Below are positions 30,436 through 38,733 of a DNA stretch of 58,909 nt, in pieces. Location: the NCBI GenBank assembly GCA_024244665.1, contig JAAEOI010000401.1:1-58909 (forward strand), read 5' to 3'. This DNA is from Bacteroidota bacterium. Its GTDB lineage: Bacteria > Bacteroidota > Bacteroidia > Bacteroidales > GCA-2748055. The notes beneath the pieces were generated by a model. It ran no database searches, was not told the origin of the DNA, and saw only the letters and a list, made by a program, of their open reading frames with translations. The position numbers and the translations under genes were made by a program. How positions within the stretch are numbered: the first letter of the stretch is position 1; every line of letters begins with the position of its first letter.

Positions 30436-33400
30436 ATGAGTGAAGCCATCCTAAAAGCCTTAATGCAACTCTTCGCCCTGATTGTTGATATCGACGATCT
30501 CAAAGAGATTTCAAAAGAGGAAAAGGCTATTATCCGCGCTTTCCTGTCGCGCCAATTAAGCAGCGAGCTAGTTGAAAAATACATGGCTGTTTTCGATGAA
30601 TACCTCCACATCTATCATGAAGTCCACATTGCAAGAGGGAGTCTGAAAGACAGGAAAAGAACATCTCTGACTGCAGTGCGGATTCTGGGTATTTGTGAAA
30701 AAATCAACGAGGAGCTGGAGCAAAAACAGAAGATCTACGTATTCATCCAGCTTGTAGAATACATTGCATACGGCCTCGAGATCCGGGAGAAGGAATTTGA
30801 CTTCCTTGAAACGGTGGCCTCGGCTTTTTATATCTCCGGACCGGAGTATGAAAACATCCTCCGGTACACTGCCTACTCCCTTGAAGAAATTCCACAAAAA
30901 GACCGGGTGCTGGTCATCAATAACGAGGAGAAGTGCGACCACGAAAAGATGCATCACATCAGCATCAGCAACTTTCCAGGGCGGATCTCATTTCTCTATA
31001 TTGAGAGCGTCAATACCTTTGTACTCCGTTACATGGGATCAAAGGACATATTCCTTAACGGCCAGCACCTTCAGGCCAGGAACTCCTATATGTTTGAACA
31101 CGGATCATCCATCAGGGGACAGGGGATTGATCCCATCTATCATTCAGATGTGGCGGGTGTCTTCTCAAAATCTTTCATCAAATCCAGGCTCACCTTTGTG
31201 GCAAGGAACGTGGAGTTTCGTTTCAGGAACAGTGAGAACGGACTTCAGGAGTTCAACTTCGATGAAGGGTCGGGAAAGCTGGTAGGGATCATGGGCGGAA
31301 GCGGTGTGGGTAAATCCACCCTGCTCAATGTACTCAATGGAAACCTGAAACCGAAGAGGGGTGAGATCCTGATCAACGGGTATAACATCCATGACGAGAA
31401 GGAGAAAGAGAGGCTGAATGGGGTCATCGGCTTCATTCCTCAGGATGATCTCCTCATAGAAGACCTCACTGTCTACCAGAATCTCTACTACAATGCCAGG
31501 CTCTGCCTGAACCGGTATGACGAAGATAAGATCAGGGAGCTGGTGGACCTGGTCCTGAAAGATTTGGATCTTTATGAAATACGCGATCTGAAGGTTGGGA
31601 AACCCCTTAACAAGGTAATCAGCGGCGGACAACGCAAAAGGGTGAATATCGGGCTGGAACTGATCAGGGAACCCTCGGTCCTTTTCGTGGATGAACCCAC
31701 ATCGGGACTCTCATCGGTCGATTCGGAGATGGTGATGACCCTCCTCAGGGAACAGGTTCAAAAGGGTAAACTGGTGATTGTAAATATCCACCAACCCTCC
31801 TCCAACCTCTACAAGATGTTTGACAAGATCATCTTTATGGATAAGGGGGGGTACCAGATCTTTTACGGAAACCCATCGGAAGCGGTGATCTATTTCAAAA
31901 CCAGGAGCAACCATGCCAATGCTAAGGAGGACCAGTGTATCCGCTGTGGAAATGTGGATCCCGACCAGGTATTGCAAATCATCGAGGCCAAGATCGTCAA
32001 TGAACATGGAAAACTCTCCCGGACCCGAAAGGTTTCGCCCAGGGAATGGTTTACCCGCCTGAAGGAGAGCAATGTTCTGAAACCGGCGGGAAATCCAAAG
32101 AATGAGCCCCTGCCAGAGAACTACTACAGCATTCCTGGCAGGATTAAGCAGATGAAGATCTTCTTCACACGCGACATCAGATCCAAACTGACCAATACAC
32201 AGTATGTCCTGATCAGTATGCTGGAGGCCCCTCTCCTGGCACTAATCCTCGGATTCTTCACCAAGTACTCAAGCGGGATCCAGGGGGACCCCACCGCCTA
32301 TGTGTTCCGGAATAACGAAAACCTGCCGGCCTACCTTCTAATGAGTGTGATCGTGTTTCTCTTTCTTGGGCTTACCATCAGTTCTGAGGAGATTATCAAG
32401 GACCGGAAAATACTCCAGCGGGAGTCCTTCCTGAACCTGAGCCGGTTGAGCTACCTCAACTCAAAGATCCTGATCATGTTTACAATATCGGCCCTACAGG
32501 CACTGGCCTACGTGCTGATTGGCAACCTGGTATTCGAGATCAAAGGGATGGTCTTCAGCTACTGGCTCATCCTCTTCTCCACCTCCTGTTTTGCCAACCT
32601 ACTGGGCCTGAATATCTCCTCGGGGCTCAACTCGGTGATTACAATCTATATCCTGGTCCCCTTCCTGCTGATCCCTCAAATCCTTTTCTGCGGGGTGCTG
32701 GTAAAATTTGACAAACTGAACAGGAGGCTCTCCAATCAACAGGTGGTTCCTCTGATTGGCGACATGATGACCTCCAGGTGGGCCTACGAGGCACTCTCGG
32801 TAGAGCAGTTCAGGAATAACAAGTATGCCCGGGAGTTCTTCGAAATCGAACAGGCGATCAGCAACGCCACTTACAAGGAATCATTTCTGATTCCCACACT
32901 CCGGACAAGTCTGGATGAAATGGCAAAATGGATTGAAACAGATAAAAAGCAGGAACAGGTCCTTACCAAGCGGGCCATGCTGTCTGAACAGCTGAAGATC
33001 CTGAGCAGGGAGTACCCCTCCGTTCCTTTCCCCGGCGAAGACGATTTTGAAGCGGCCAGAGAGTTCCTGGAGCAGGTTACCCTGCAGGCCAGGGAGGACA
33101 GGAGTAATGGAAGTAAGGCTAAAAGCTTCCGGAAACAGGAGCTGATCGATGAGCTGGGAGGGATATTTGCCTACGCAGCCTTCAGGGATGCCTATGAGAA
33201 CAGCCAGCTTTCAGACCTCCTGCTGAACAACACCAGCATCCAGAAAGTGGAACAGAAGGGGGAAATACTGGTAAGGTATTTCCATCCGGCCTACCTGGTT
33301 CCTACCTCCAGGATCGGAAGGGCCCAACTCTATGCACCCGTGAAAAGAATCGGAAACTGGGAAATTTCTACCCCCTGGTACAACGTGGGGGTGATCTGGA

Positions 33401-33501
33401 TCACATGTCTTGTACTCTACCTTACCCTCTACCACGATTCACTGAGAAAAGTCCTTTCTTTCTTCGAGAATGCGAAGATCAGAAAGAGATCCCAAGGGTA
33501 A
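30436..33501 (+). CDS. ABCG-type ABC transporter with TerB-like/FHA-like N-terminal half
   Basis: The 1021-aa protein is multi-domain. Residues 1-140 are acidic and helical (IDDLKEISKEEKAIIRAFL), like TerB. Residues about 170-245 form a beta-rich FHA-like module (DIFLNGQHLQARNSYMFEHG). The ATPase follows at about 255-490: Walker A GGSGVGKST (287-295), signature ISGGQRKR (395-402), VLFVDE (415-420) and IHQP, the ABCG/White-type switch. A CIRC pair at 501/504 precedes an ABC-2 membrane domain (about six helices, residues 590-790) and a long C-terminal region ending with one more helix. Order ATPase-then-membrane is also ABCG-like. Divergent pairing with SiaB/SiaC-like genes suggests that the sensor half is controlled by that switch. 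Cargo unknown. Confidence 0.88.
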   Translation: MSEAILKALMQLFALIVDIDDLKEISKEEKAIIRAFLSRQLSSELVEKYMAVFDEYLHIYHEVHIARGSLKDRKRTSLTAVRILGICEKINEELEQKQKIYVFIQLVEYIAYGLEIREKEFDFLETVASAFYISGPEYENILRYTAYSLEEIPQKDRVLVINNEEKCDHEKMHHISISNFPGRISFLYIESVNTFVLRYMGSKDIFLNGQHLQARNSYMFEHGSSIRGQGIDPIYHSDVAGVFSKSFIKSRLTFVARNVEFRFRNSENGLQEFNFDEGSGKLVGIMGGSGVGKSTLLNVLNGNLKPKRGEILINGYNIHDEKEKERLNGVIGFIPQDDLLIEDLTVYQNLYYNARLCLNRYDEDKIRELVDLVLKDLDLYEIRDLKVGKPLNKVISGGQRKRVNIGLELIREPSVLFVDEPTSGLSSVDSEMVMTLLREQVQKGKLVIVNIHQPSSNLYKMFDKIIFMDKGGYQIFYGNPSEAVIYFKTRSNHANAKEDQCIRCGNVDPDQVLQIIEAKIVNEHGKLSRTRKVSPREWFTRLKESNVLKPAGNPKNEPLPENYYSIPGRIKQMKIFFTRDIRSKLTNTQYVLISMLEAPLLALILGFFTKYSSGIQGDPTAYVFRNNENLPAYLLMSVIVFLFLGLTISSEEIIKDRKILQRESFLNLSRLSYLNSKILIMFTISALQALAYVLIGNLVFEIKGMVFSYWLILFSTSCFANLLGLNISSGLNSVITIYILVPFLLIPQILFCGVLVKFDKLNRRLSNQQVVPLIGDMMTSRWAYEALSVEQFRNNKYAREFFEIEQAISNATYKESFLIPTLRTSLDEMAKWIETDKKQEQVLTKRAMLSEQLKILSREYPSVPFPGEDDFEAAREFLEQVTLQAREDRSNGSKAKSFRKQELIDELGGIFAYAAFRDAYENSQLSDLLLNNTSIQKVEQKGEILVRYFHPAYLVPTSRIGRAQLYAPVKRIGNWEISTPWYNVGVIWITCLVLYLTLYHDSLRKVLSFFENAKIRKRSQG

Positions 33502-34123
33502 GTACCAGGCTGTTGTTGTTAACCATCAGGGGCTCTGTATTAACGACCGGACTCAGATCGGGCTGGTACAGGATCTCAGCAAACAATTCTCTCTGACTGA
33601 GCTTGAATTCTGCTCCGACACCCATGGAAATCCCCAGGATAAAACGGTTCTGCTCTTCCAGCGGAAACTCCGATTGGGAAGAGTAATAAAGGAACATATC
33701 AAGCCTGGGGCCAATAAGTGCATATGGTTCAATTCCGCCATTTCCCGTCCGGGCCCTCAACATGGGGGCAAGGCTCAGATACCTGTGCCTGGAGGTGGCT
33801 TTCTCTCCTTCATTGACAATCACCCGGTCCCCTTCAAGGTGGTTCACAGAAACCGATTGTGTGGTGGTGGAACTACCCCTGCAGGCAAAAGCCAGGTCGG
33901 TCCGCAGGCTGAAGTGGTCCCCCTTAAAAGCTTCAGCAAAAAGAACCAGGGAGGGGCTGAGAATGGGATCGGTTTCGATCATATAGTTAATGGAGGTGAT
34001 TTGGTAGGACTGGTTGGAGAGTGCCACACCGGCTCTCACGCCCTTACTGGCAATGAACTGTGCACCTGCCGCTTGAAATCCGGCAAGCAGGATCAATCCA
34101 ATGACCATCCATCGTCTTCTCAT
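33479..34123 (-). CDS. Outer-membrane beta-barrel protein (PorT-like fold)
   Basis: The 214-aa protein has a signal peptide (MRRRWMVIGLILLAGFQAAGAQ), then about eight to ten amphipathic strands with alternating aromatic residues, ending LVLTLGISF. A terminal Phe is the usual outer-membrane barrel signal. It fits the small Bacteroidota barrel family (PF13568-like). Its start overlaps the stop of the M1 aminopeptidase gene by four bases (ATGA), so the two are coupled; its end overlaps the convergent ABC gene by 23 bases. The pairing may mean a surface partner for the secreted peptidase. Confidence 0.8.
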   Translation of the reverse strand: MRRRWMVIGLILLAGFQAAGAQFIASKGVRAGVALSNQSYQITSINYMIETDPILSPSLVLFAEAFKGDHFSLRTDLAFACRGSSTTTQSVSVNHLEGDRVIVNEGEKATSRHRYLSLAPMLRARTGNGGIEPYALIGPRLDMFLYYSSQSEFPLEEQNRFILGISMGVGAEFKLSQRELFAEILYQPDLSPVVNTEPLMVNNNSLVLTLGISF

Positions 34124-36036
34124 TCTACCAGAATTTTAAGAATTTCCTCATGGGAATCCGACCTGAACCGGACAAAGCAGATCCCATTGCCAAGCCCTTT
34201 GAGATGGACGCCGTAATCCATGAAAGGGACGCAGTCCTCAAATGTGCCTGCATAGACCAGAGTACCGGTGAGGCTGTATATCTCCACCCTCACATCCTCC
34301 TCCCTGCCTGACATGGATCTGAAGCTAAACACCCCCTTGTTGGGATTGGGCCAGATAGTGAAGGGAGATGAGCTTTCCATAATCTGCGCTCCTTTCTGCT
34401 GGCCGGTGATCTTGTTGAGCACCTGGTTGCGAGGGTCAACTGTGATACTGTCAACCGTGTGAACCATCGGGACCTGGTATACCTCCTGGTTCTTTTCCTG
34501 GAACACCCGCAGGAGGGTATCTCCTCCCTGGTAGTGGATCATGTACTCCATGGACATCTTAAACAGCGGATTGCTTTCAGAAGAAGAGGTCTGCGTGGAA
34601 CGGAGGGTCAGGACGCCATCCTGCTGTTCCCGGCTTGTTTCATAAATGGGGTATCCCGCACCAAAGTACCACTGATCAAAAAAGTCCGTAAAATCCATAC
34701 CGGAGGTCTCCTCCAGTACCTCCTTAAAATCGAGGCCCGTTGCCACACTGTCGGCATAGACAGTGATGAAATTACGTAGTGTCTCAAAAAAGATATCGTC
34801 ATTTTGCAACTCGAAACGGATCATGTGGATGATGGCCATCCCTTTGTTGTAGGAGAGGTTCCCGCTGAAGATTCGCAATGGATTGTATGCCTCACCAGCT
34901 GGAATAAAAACTGATCCTTCGGGCTCCCTGAGTGCCCTTTCGAATCTGTACTCCCGCTCCCCGTCGGCATACCCGGGTTGCAGGGTCTCCGTAGCCAGGT
35001 AGCCTGCATAGGTGGCAAAACCCTCATTTATCCAAATATCCTGCCATGTGGCGCAGGTAAGGTAGTTCCCAAACCAGGAGTGACCCAGCTCATGGGCAAC
35101 CAGGTAAAATTCGAAATTCCCCATACCGGTCATGGTCTGGTGTTCCATTCCACCTCCCCGTGGCCAGAGGTAGTGCCCATACTTCTCCTGCCGGAAGGGA
35201 TAAGGGCCAAACAGTTCACAGAAAACATCCATAATGGGCAGGGTTACATCGATCTGGTTCCTGTAGGTATCCAGGCATCCGGGTGTGTCGTAAACGAAAT
35301 TCTGTATGAGAAAGGGCTCCGCAATACCCGGCGGTTGCGATTCCAGGTTATACTCAATGTAGTCTGCCACTGCAATGGAAATCAGGTAATAGTCAATGGG
35401 ATAGTTTGACTTCCATTCGTACCTCACCTTGCCATTGGGGTAATAGGTAGTGCCTGTATGGATACCCTGCGAAACTGCCATCAGGTCATAATCGGTGGTG
35501 ATAAACACATGTACCGAATCGGCCTTATCCGCCAGGTTCTCCTTGCAGGGGAACCAGTCTTTTGAACCGAAGGGTTCCGAACTGGTAAAGGTGACCGGCA
35601 CATGCCACTTTTTGTCCACCTCCATAAGCATCCCCCCACCGGTCTGTCCTCCGTATTCGATCTGTGCACTGATCAATGTTCCCCTCTGCCCGGGTGTATT
35701 CAGGGAAATGATGACCTCATGATCGTGCCGGGAAAAGGAGTGCTCCTCCCCGTCTATCATTACACTTTCCACATCCAGACTGTTGGTGAGTTCAAATACC
35801 AGGGTTTCCAGCTGACCGGTGGTAACCTCCACCAGAACGGTCACACTCCCCCTGATCCTGTCAGAGCGGTTATCGGCTTCCACATCCAGTCCATAGAATT
35901 TGACATCATACCCGGTCAGAAGAGGATTGTCGTTCAGTGCATCCACTCTGTATGTAAGCGGTGCCTGGGCCATCGCCTGGGAAGAAATGAGCCCGCTTGC
36001 AATCAATAATAATAATATGTTCCTGGCAGCTTTCAA
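34120..36036 (-). CDS. Secreted M1 family aminopeptidase with type IX sorting domain
   Basis: The 638-aa protein begins with a signal peptide (MKAARNILLLLIASGLISSQAMAQ). The only workable start is a TTG at 36036, since an in-frame stop lies five codons upstream with no ATG between. The M1 zinc site HELGHSWFG (315-319) with Glu338 in NEGFATY is complete; the exopeptidase loop is GGGMEHQ (294-300, usually GAMEN). From about residue 555 it ends with a type A sorting domain (FTIWPNPNKGVF, VEIYSLTGTLVY, ICFVRF), so it should be exported by the type IX system whose SprA is encoded at 48-55 kb. It trims N-terminal residues from peptides outside the cell. Confidence 0.92.
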   Translation of the reverse strand: MKAARNILLLLIASGLISSQAMAQAPLTYRVDALNDNPLLTGYDVKFYGLDVEADNRSDRIRGSVTVLVEVTTGQLETLVFELTNSLDVESVMIDGEEHSFSRHDHEVIISLNTPGQRGTLISAQIEYGGQTGGGMLMEVDKKWHVPVTFTSSEPFGSKDWFPCKENLADKADSVHVFITTDYDLMAVSQGIHTGTTYYPNGKVRYEWKSNYPIDYYLISIAVADYIEYNLESQPPGIAEPFLIQNFVYDTPGCLDTYRNQIDVTLPIMDVFCELFGPYPFRQEKYGHYLWPRGGGMEHQTMTGMGNFEFYLVAHELGHSWFGNYLTCATWQDIWINEGFATYAGYLATETLQPGYADGEREYRFERALREPEGSVFIPAGEAYNPLRIFSGNLSYNKGMAIIHMIRFELQNDDIFFETLRNFITVYADSVATGLDFKEVLEETSGMDFTDFFDQWYFGAGYPIYETSREQQDGVLTLRSTQTSSSESNPLFKMSMEYMIHYQGGDTLLRVFQEKNQEVYQVPMVHTVDSITVDPRNQVLNKITGQQKGAQIMESSSPFTIWPNPNKGVFSFRSMSGREEDVRVEIYSLTGTLVYAGTFEDCVPFMDYGVHLKGLGNGICFVRFRSDSHEEILKILVE

Positions 36037-36099
36037 CTCAGGTTGAACTTATTGTCCTCAAGATAATGCATAATAGAGATGCATCAAAACCAAATTACC

Positions 36100-37257
36100 C
36101 TATCCTGCCCGCATGTGTCGTCTCCTGAAAGCCCATGTACCAAAGAGTGCGTAAAGGACAGTCAGCACAAGGATTGCTGCGATCTCGGGAAGGGCCTCCC
36201 TTATCCCAAGCCCTGTCACCAGAACCTTATTCAGAGCCTCAATGGCCCATGTGGGGGACAGGATATGATTCAGCATGAAATCAACATCACCCACACTGAA
36301 GAGTTTCCCTCCCGAAATGGGGAAGGCTGCCCCTGTAAAAAACATCAGCAGGAAGAGGGGAAAAGTCCCGATGATAGCCACCTCCTTGATGGAGCGGCAC
36401 ATGGCAGCCACGATCAGACTGAAACTAATCATGGAGAGCGCTGTGAGGAAGGCGATAAGCAGGATGAAACCGAGGGACCCGGGGATCAGACTATATCCCA
36501 GGCTCATGGCCGTCAGAAGGGCCAGTCCCAGTGAAAGGATTGCTATAATAATCTGGACCAGCGATATCCCGCCCAGGAACTCAAAAGAGGTGAGCCGGGA
36601 GATCTTCAGCCGTTCCAGGGTCCTGGCCTCAGGTTCCCTTACTATGGCTGCCGAGGTAGAAAAAATAATCATGATGATGGAGAGAATCAGCAGTCCGGGG
36701 ACATAAAGTTCAAATTCACTCCGACTGCCCGAATGGCCCAGAGTTGTTTCTGTCCATGTTACGGGGGGGCTAATCCCGGCCGACTCAAGCATAAATTTGG
36801 ATATCAGCTCCTCGGCCCATATGGCCCCAATGATATACCCCATGTCGCTTACATCCCCTACCAATTCCAATTCAGCAGGAGCAGTGCTCTGTCCCCTCAA
36901 AGATTCAGACAGGTTCCCAGGCACCACCACCACCACTTCGGCCCTGTTTTTCCTGAGCTGCTCAAGTGCCGTTCCCCTATCCTTTGACCCGGTACAGACC
37001 ATGTGGGCGTAATCCGTTTCAGCTGCCTCGCTCTGAAGGGCGGACAGCAGGCTGTCACCCAGGTTGACCTTCACGCCCTGGTGGATGAAGCCCTTATCCT
37101 GGTTCACAATGATCACTTCATAGCTCGCCTCTCCAGGGATTGACATAAGGAAATAGATGGCTATGAACACAGGTGTCATCACCAGGATCATCACCAGGAT
37201 CCAGTAATCTCTCAGCTGCTCCCTGATCCCTTTGGTAAAGATGAAGTACCACCTCAT
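36100..37257 (-). CDS. ABC-2 type exporter permease
   Basis: The 385-aa inner-membrane protein has one N-terminal helix (about 18-38), a periplasmic domain of about 140 residues (SYEVIIVNQDKGFIHQGVKV to ELYVPGL), then five helices in the last 200 residues, as in the NatB/YhaP half of ABC-2 exporters. REPEARTLERLKISRLTSFEFLGG is the conserved coupling segment. Its start overlaps the stop of the ATPase gene by four bases (ATGA). Substrate unknown. Confidence 0.88.
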   Translation of the reverse strand: MRWYFIFTKGIREQLRDYWILVMILVMTPVFIAIYFLMSIPGEASYEVIIVNQDKGFIHQGVKVNLGDSLLSALQSEAAETDYAHMVCTGSKDRGTALEQLRKNRAEVVVVVPGNLSESLRGQSTAPAELELVGDVSDMGYIIGAIWAEELISKFMLESAGISPPVTWTETTLGHSGSRSEFELYVPGLLILSIIMIIFSTSAAIVREPEARTLERLKISRLTSFEFLGGISLVQIIIAILSLGLALLTAMSLGYSLIPGSLGFILLIAFLTALSMISFSLIVAAMCRSIKEVAIIGTFPLFLLMFFTGAAFPISGGKLFSVGDVDFMLNHILSPTWAIEALNKVLVTGLGIREALPEIAAILVLTVLYALFGTWAFRRRHMRAG

Positions 37258-38219
37258 GATCTCAAACTTTTCCCGGTGAGGTGAATGAACACATCCTCAA
37301 GAGAATTTTCCCTGACCCTCATCTCTGCCACGGTAATTCCCTCTCTCTCCAGCAGTTTGTATATCTCAGGAATCCTTGATACCATATCCTTTGATCGGAT
37401 CATCATTATGCCCGATTCCATTGCAAGTTTAAATCCCTTTGAACTCAATTCTTTCATGGCCCGGTCAATGGCCCCCCGGTCACCACTCCCGGGCTTCAGC
37501 TCCAGGATGTCACCCTGACCGATGGAGCGTTTTAGATTTCCCGGGGTATCCAGCTTCAACAACCTGCCCGAATCGATAATTGCCACCCGGCTGGCCAGCC
37601 TCTCTGCTTCATCCATATTGTGGGTGGTGATGATCACTGTCTTTTCAAAAGCAATCTCCCTGATAAAGTCTCTGACCACCACCCGGCTCTGGGGATCCAG
37701 CCCGGCCTCCGGCTCATCAAAAACCAGGATCGCAGGATCGTGCATCAGGGCCATAATCACATTCATGCGCCTCTTCATTCCGCCTGACAGGCTTGCAGCA
37801 AGCCTGTTCCGTTTTGCTTCCAGTCCCATCCTGCCCAGCAGCTCCATAGCCCTCTCCCTGGCAACAGGTCCGGGAATATTGTACATCCTGGCACTGAAAA
37901 CAAGCTGCTCGAAACAGGTCAGCCTGCTCCATAAAATGTTCTCCTGCGGACATATACCAACCCTGGAACGTACCTCCGGGCCCCTTTGAGCTCTGAGCCC
38001 CTTCCCCTCCACCAGCACCTCTCCGGCAGAAGGCCTGAGCAGCCCGCACATCATTTGAATGGAGGTGGTTTTACCGGCTCCGTTTGGACCCAGGAAGCCA
38101 AAAACCTCTCCACGCATCACCTGCAGGGAGAGGTGGTCGACTGCTGTTAAATCCCCGTACCGCTTCACCAGTTCCCTGACTTCCAGGGCCGGGGTGGAAT
38201 CTGTCAAATTCGGATTCAT
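37254..38219 (-). CDS. ABC exporter ATP-binding protein
   Basis: The 321-aa ATPase has Walker A GPNGAGKT, signature LSGGMKRR, Walker B ILVFDEPEAGLDP and the H-loop TTHNMDEAERL, followed by a ~90-residue C-terminal domain typical of ABC-2 (CcmA/DrrA-like) partners. I start at the ATG at 38219; the codon four positions earlier is TTG. It powers the permease encoded immediately downstream with overlapping codons. It could export an antibiotic, lipid or ion; the sequence does not tell which. Confidence 0.9.
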   Translation of the reverse strand: MNPNLTDSTPALEVRELVKRYGDLTAVDHLSLQVMRGEVFGFLGPNGAGKTTSIQMMCGLLRPSAGEVLVEGKGLRAQRGPEVRSRVGICPQENILWSRLTCFEQLVFSARMYNIPGPVARERAMELLGRMGLEAKRNRLAASLSGGMKRRMNVIMALMHDPAILVFDEPEAGLDPQSRVVVRDFIREIAFEKTVIITTHNMDEAERLASRVAIIDSGRLLKLDTPGNLKRSIGQGDILELKPGSGDRGAIDRAMKELSSKGFKLAMESGIMMIRSKDMVSRIPEIYKLLEREGITVAEMRVRENSLEDVFIHLTGKSLRS

Positions 38220-38244
38220 AGGCCCAATCAATTTCGGAATTTTT

Positions 38245-38252
38245 TATCTTTG
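38245..38252 (+). promoter_or_regulatory. Candidate -7 promoter element (TATCTTTG)
   Basis: TATCTTTG fits the TAnnTTTG consensus exactly, 27 bases before the ATG of the superoxide reductase gene and between that gene and the divergent ABC ATPase. A clear -33 TTG is not visible. Confidence 0.45.
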
Positions 38253-38279
38253 ATCCAACTAACCTATAAATGTTTCATC

Positions 38280-38669
38280 ATGCCAAGAATTTTTACACCC
38301 GTCGATATCAGCCAGGAAGAGAAAGAGGTCAGGAAAGACTATTTCGACCGGCATACACCATTCGTTATTTGCGAACAATTTGCAAAAGAGGGTGAAAAAT
38401 TCAGGGTGAAGGTGAAAATGGGTGCCGAATACACACATCCGGACGACCCCGACCACCACATTAAATATGTGCAGCTGTGGAACCGGGAGACTTTCCTGGC
38501 AGAGGCCCATTTTGCCCCAGGCACTTCTGGCAACCGGCCGGAACACGTGGAGGTGGATTTCTACATTGTACCCGGAGCAGTTAGCATGAACCTGTCAGCC
38601 ATGGCGGTGTGTACAAAACACGGATTGTGGCAGAGTGAATCCCGGGAGGTCACCATAAGGAAGGCTTAA
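38280..38669 (+). CDS. Superoxide reductase (neelaredoxin/desulfoferrodoxin family)
   Basis: The 129-aa protein matches the iron-binding domain of superoxide reductase. Ligand candidates are all visible: RHTPF near the N-terminus, THPDDPDHHIKYVQLW for two histidines, and CTKHGLW near the end for the Cys and last His. There is no N-terminal rubredoxin-like domain, so it is the one-iron type. I start at the ATG at 38280, directly before PRIFTPVDIS; a TTG at 38250 would include ten unlikely residues. It would reduce superoxide to peroxide without releasing oxygen, which fits an anaerobe or microaerophile. Confidence 0.9.
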   Translation: MPRIFTPVDISQEEKEVRKDYFDRHTPFVICEQFAKEGEKFRVKVKMGAEYTHPDDPDHHIKYVQLWNRETFLAEAHFAPGTSGNRPEHVEVDFYIVPGAVSMNLSAMAVCTKHGLWQSESREVTIRKA

Positions 38670-38733
38670 GCAGCAAACCTGCACTGTCATATTACCATAC
38701 ACCGATTTTTACCGCAGGCTTACCGAATAAGTC

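Noticed and set aside
50..36095. Sixteen-base match (atgcatcaaaaccaaa) at about 50-65 and 36079-36094
   Set aside because: One match of this length is expected by chance in a window of this size, and the flanks do not extend it; not a repeat or att site.
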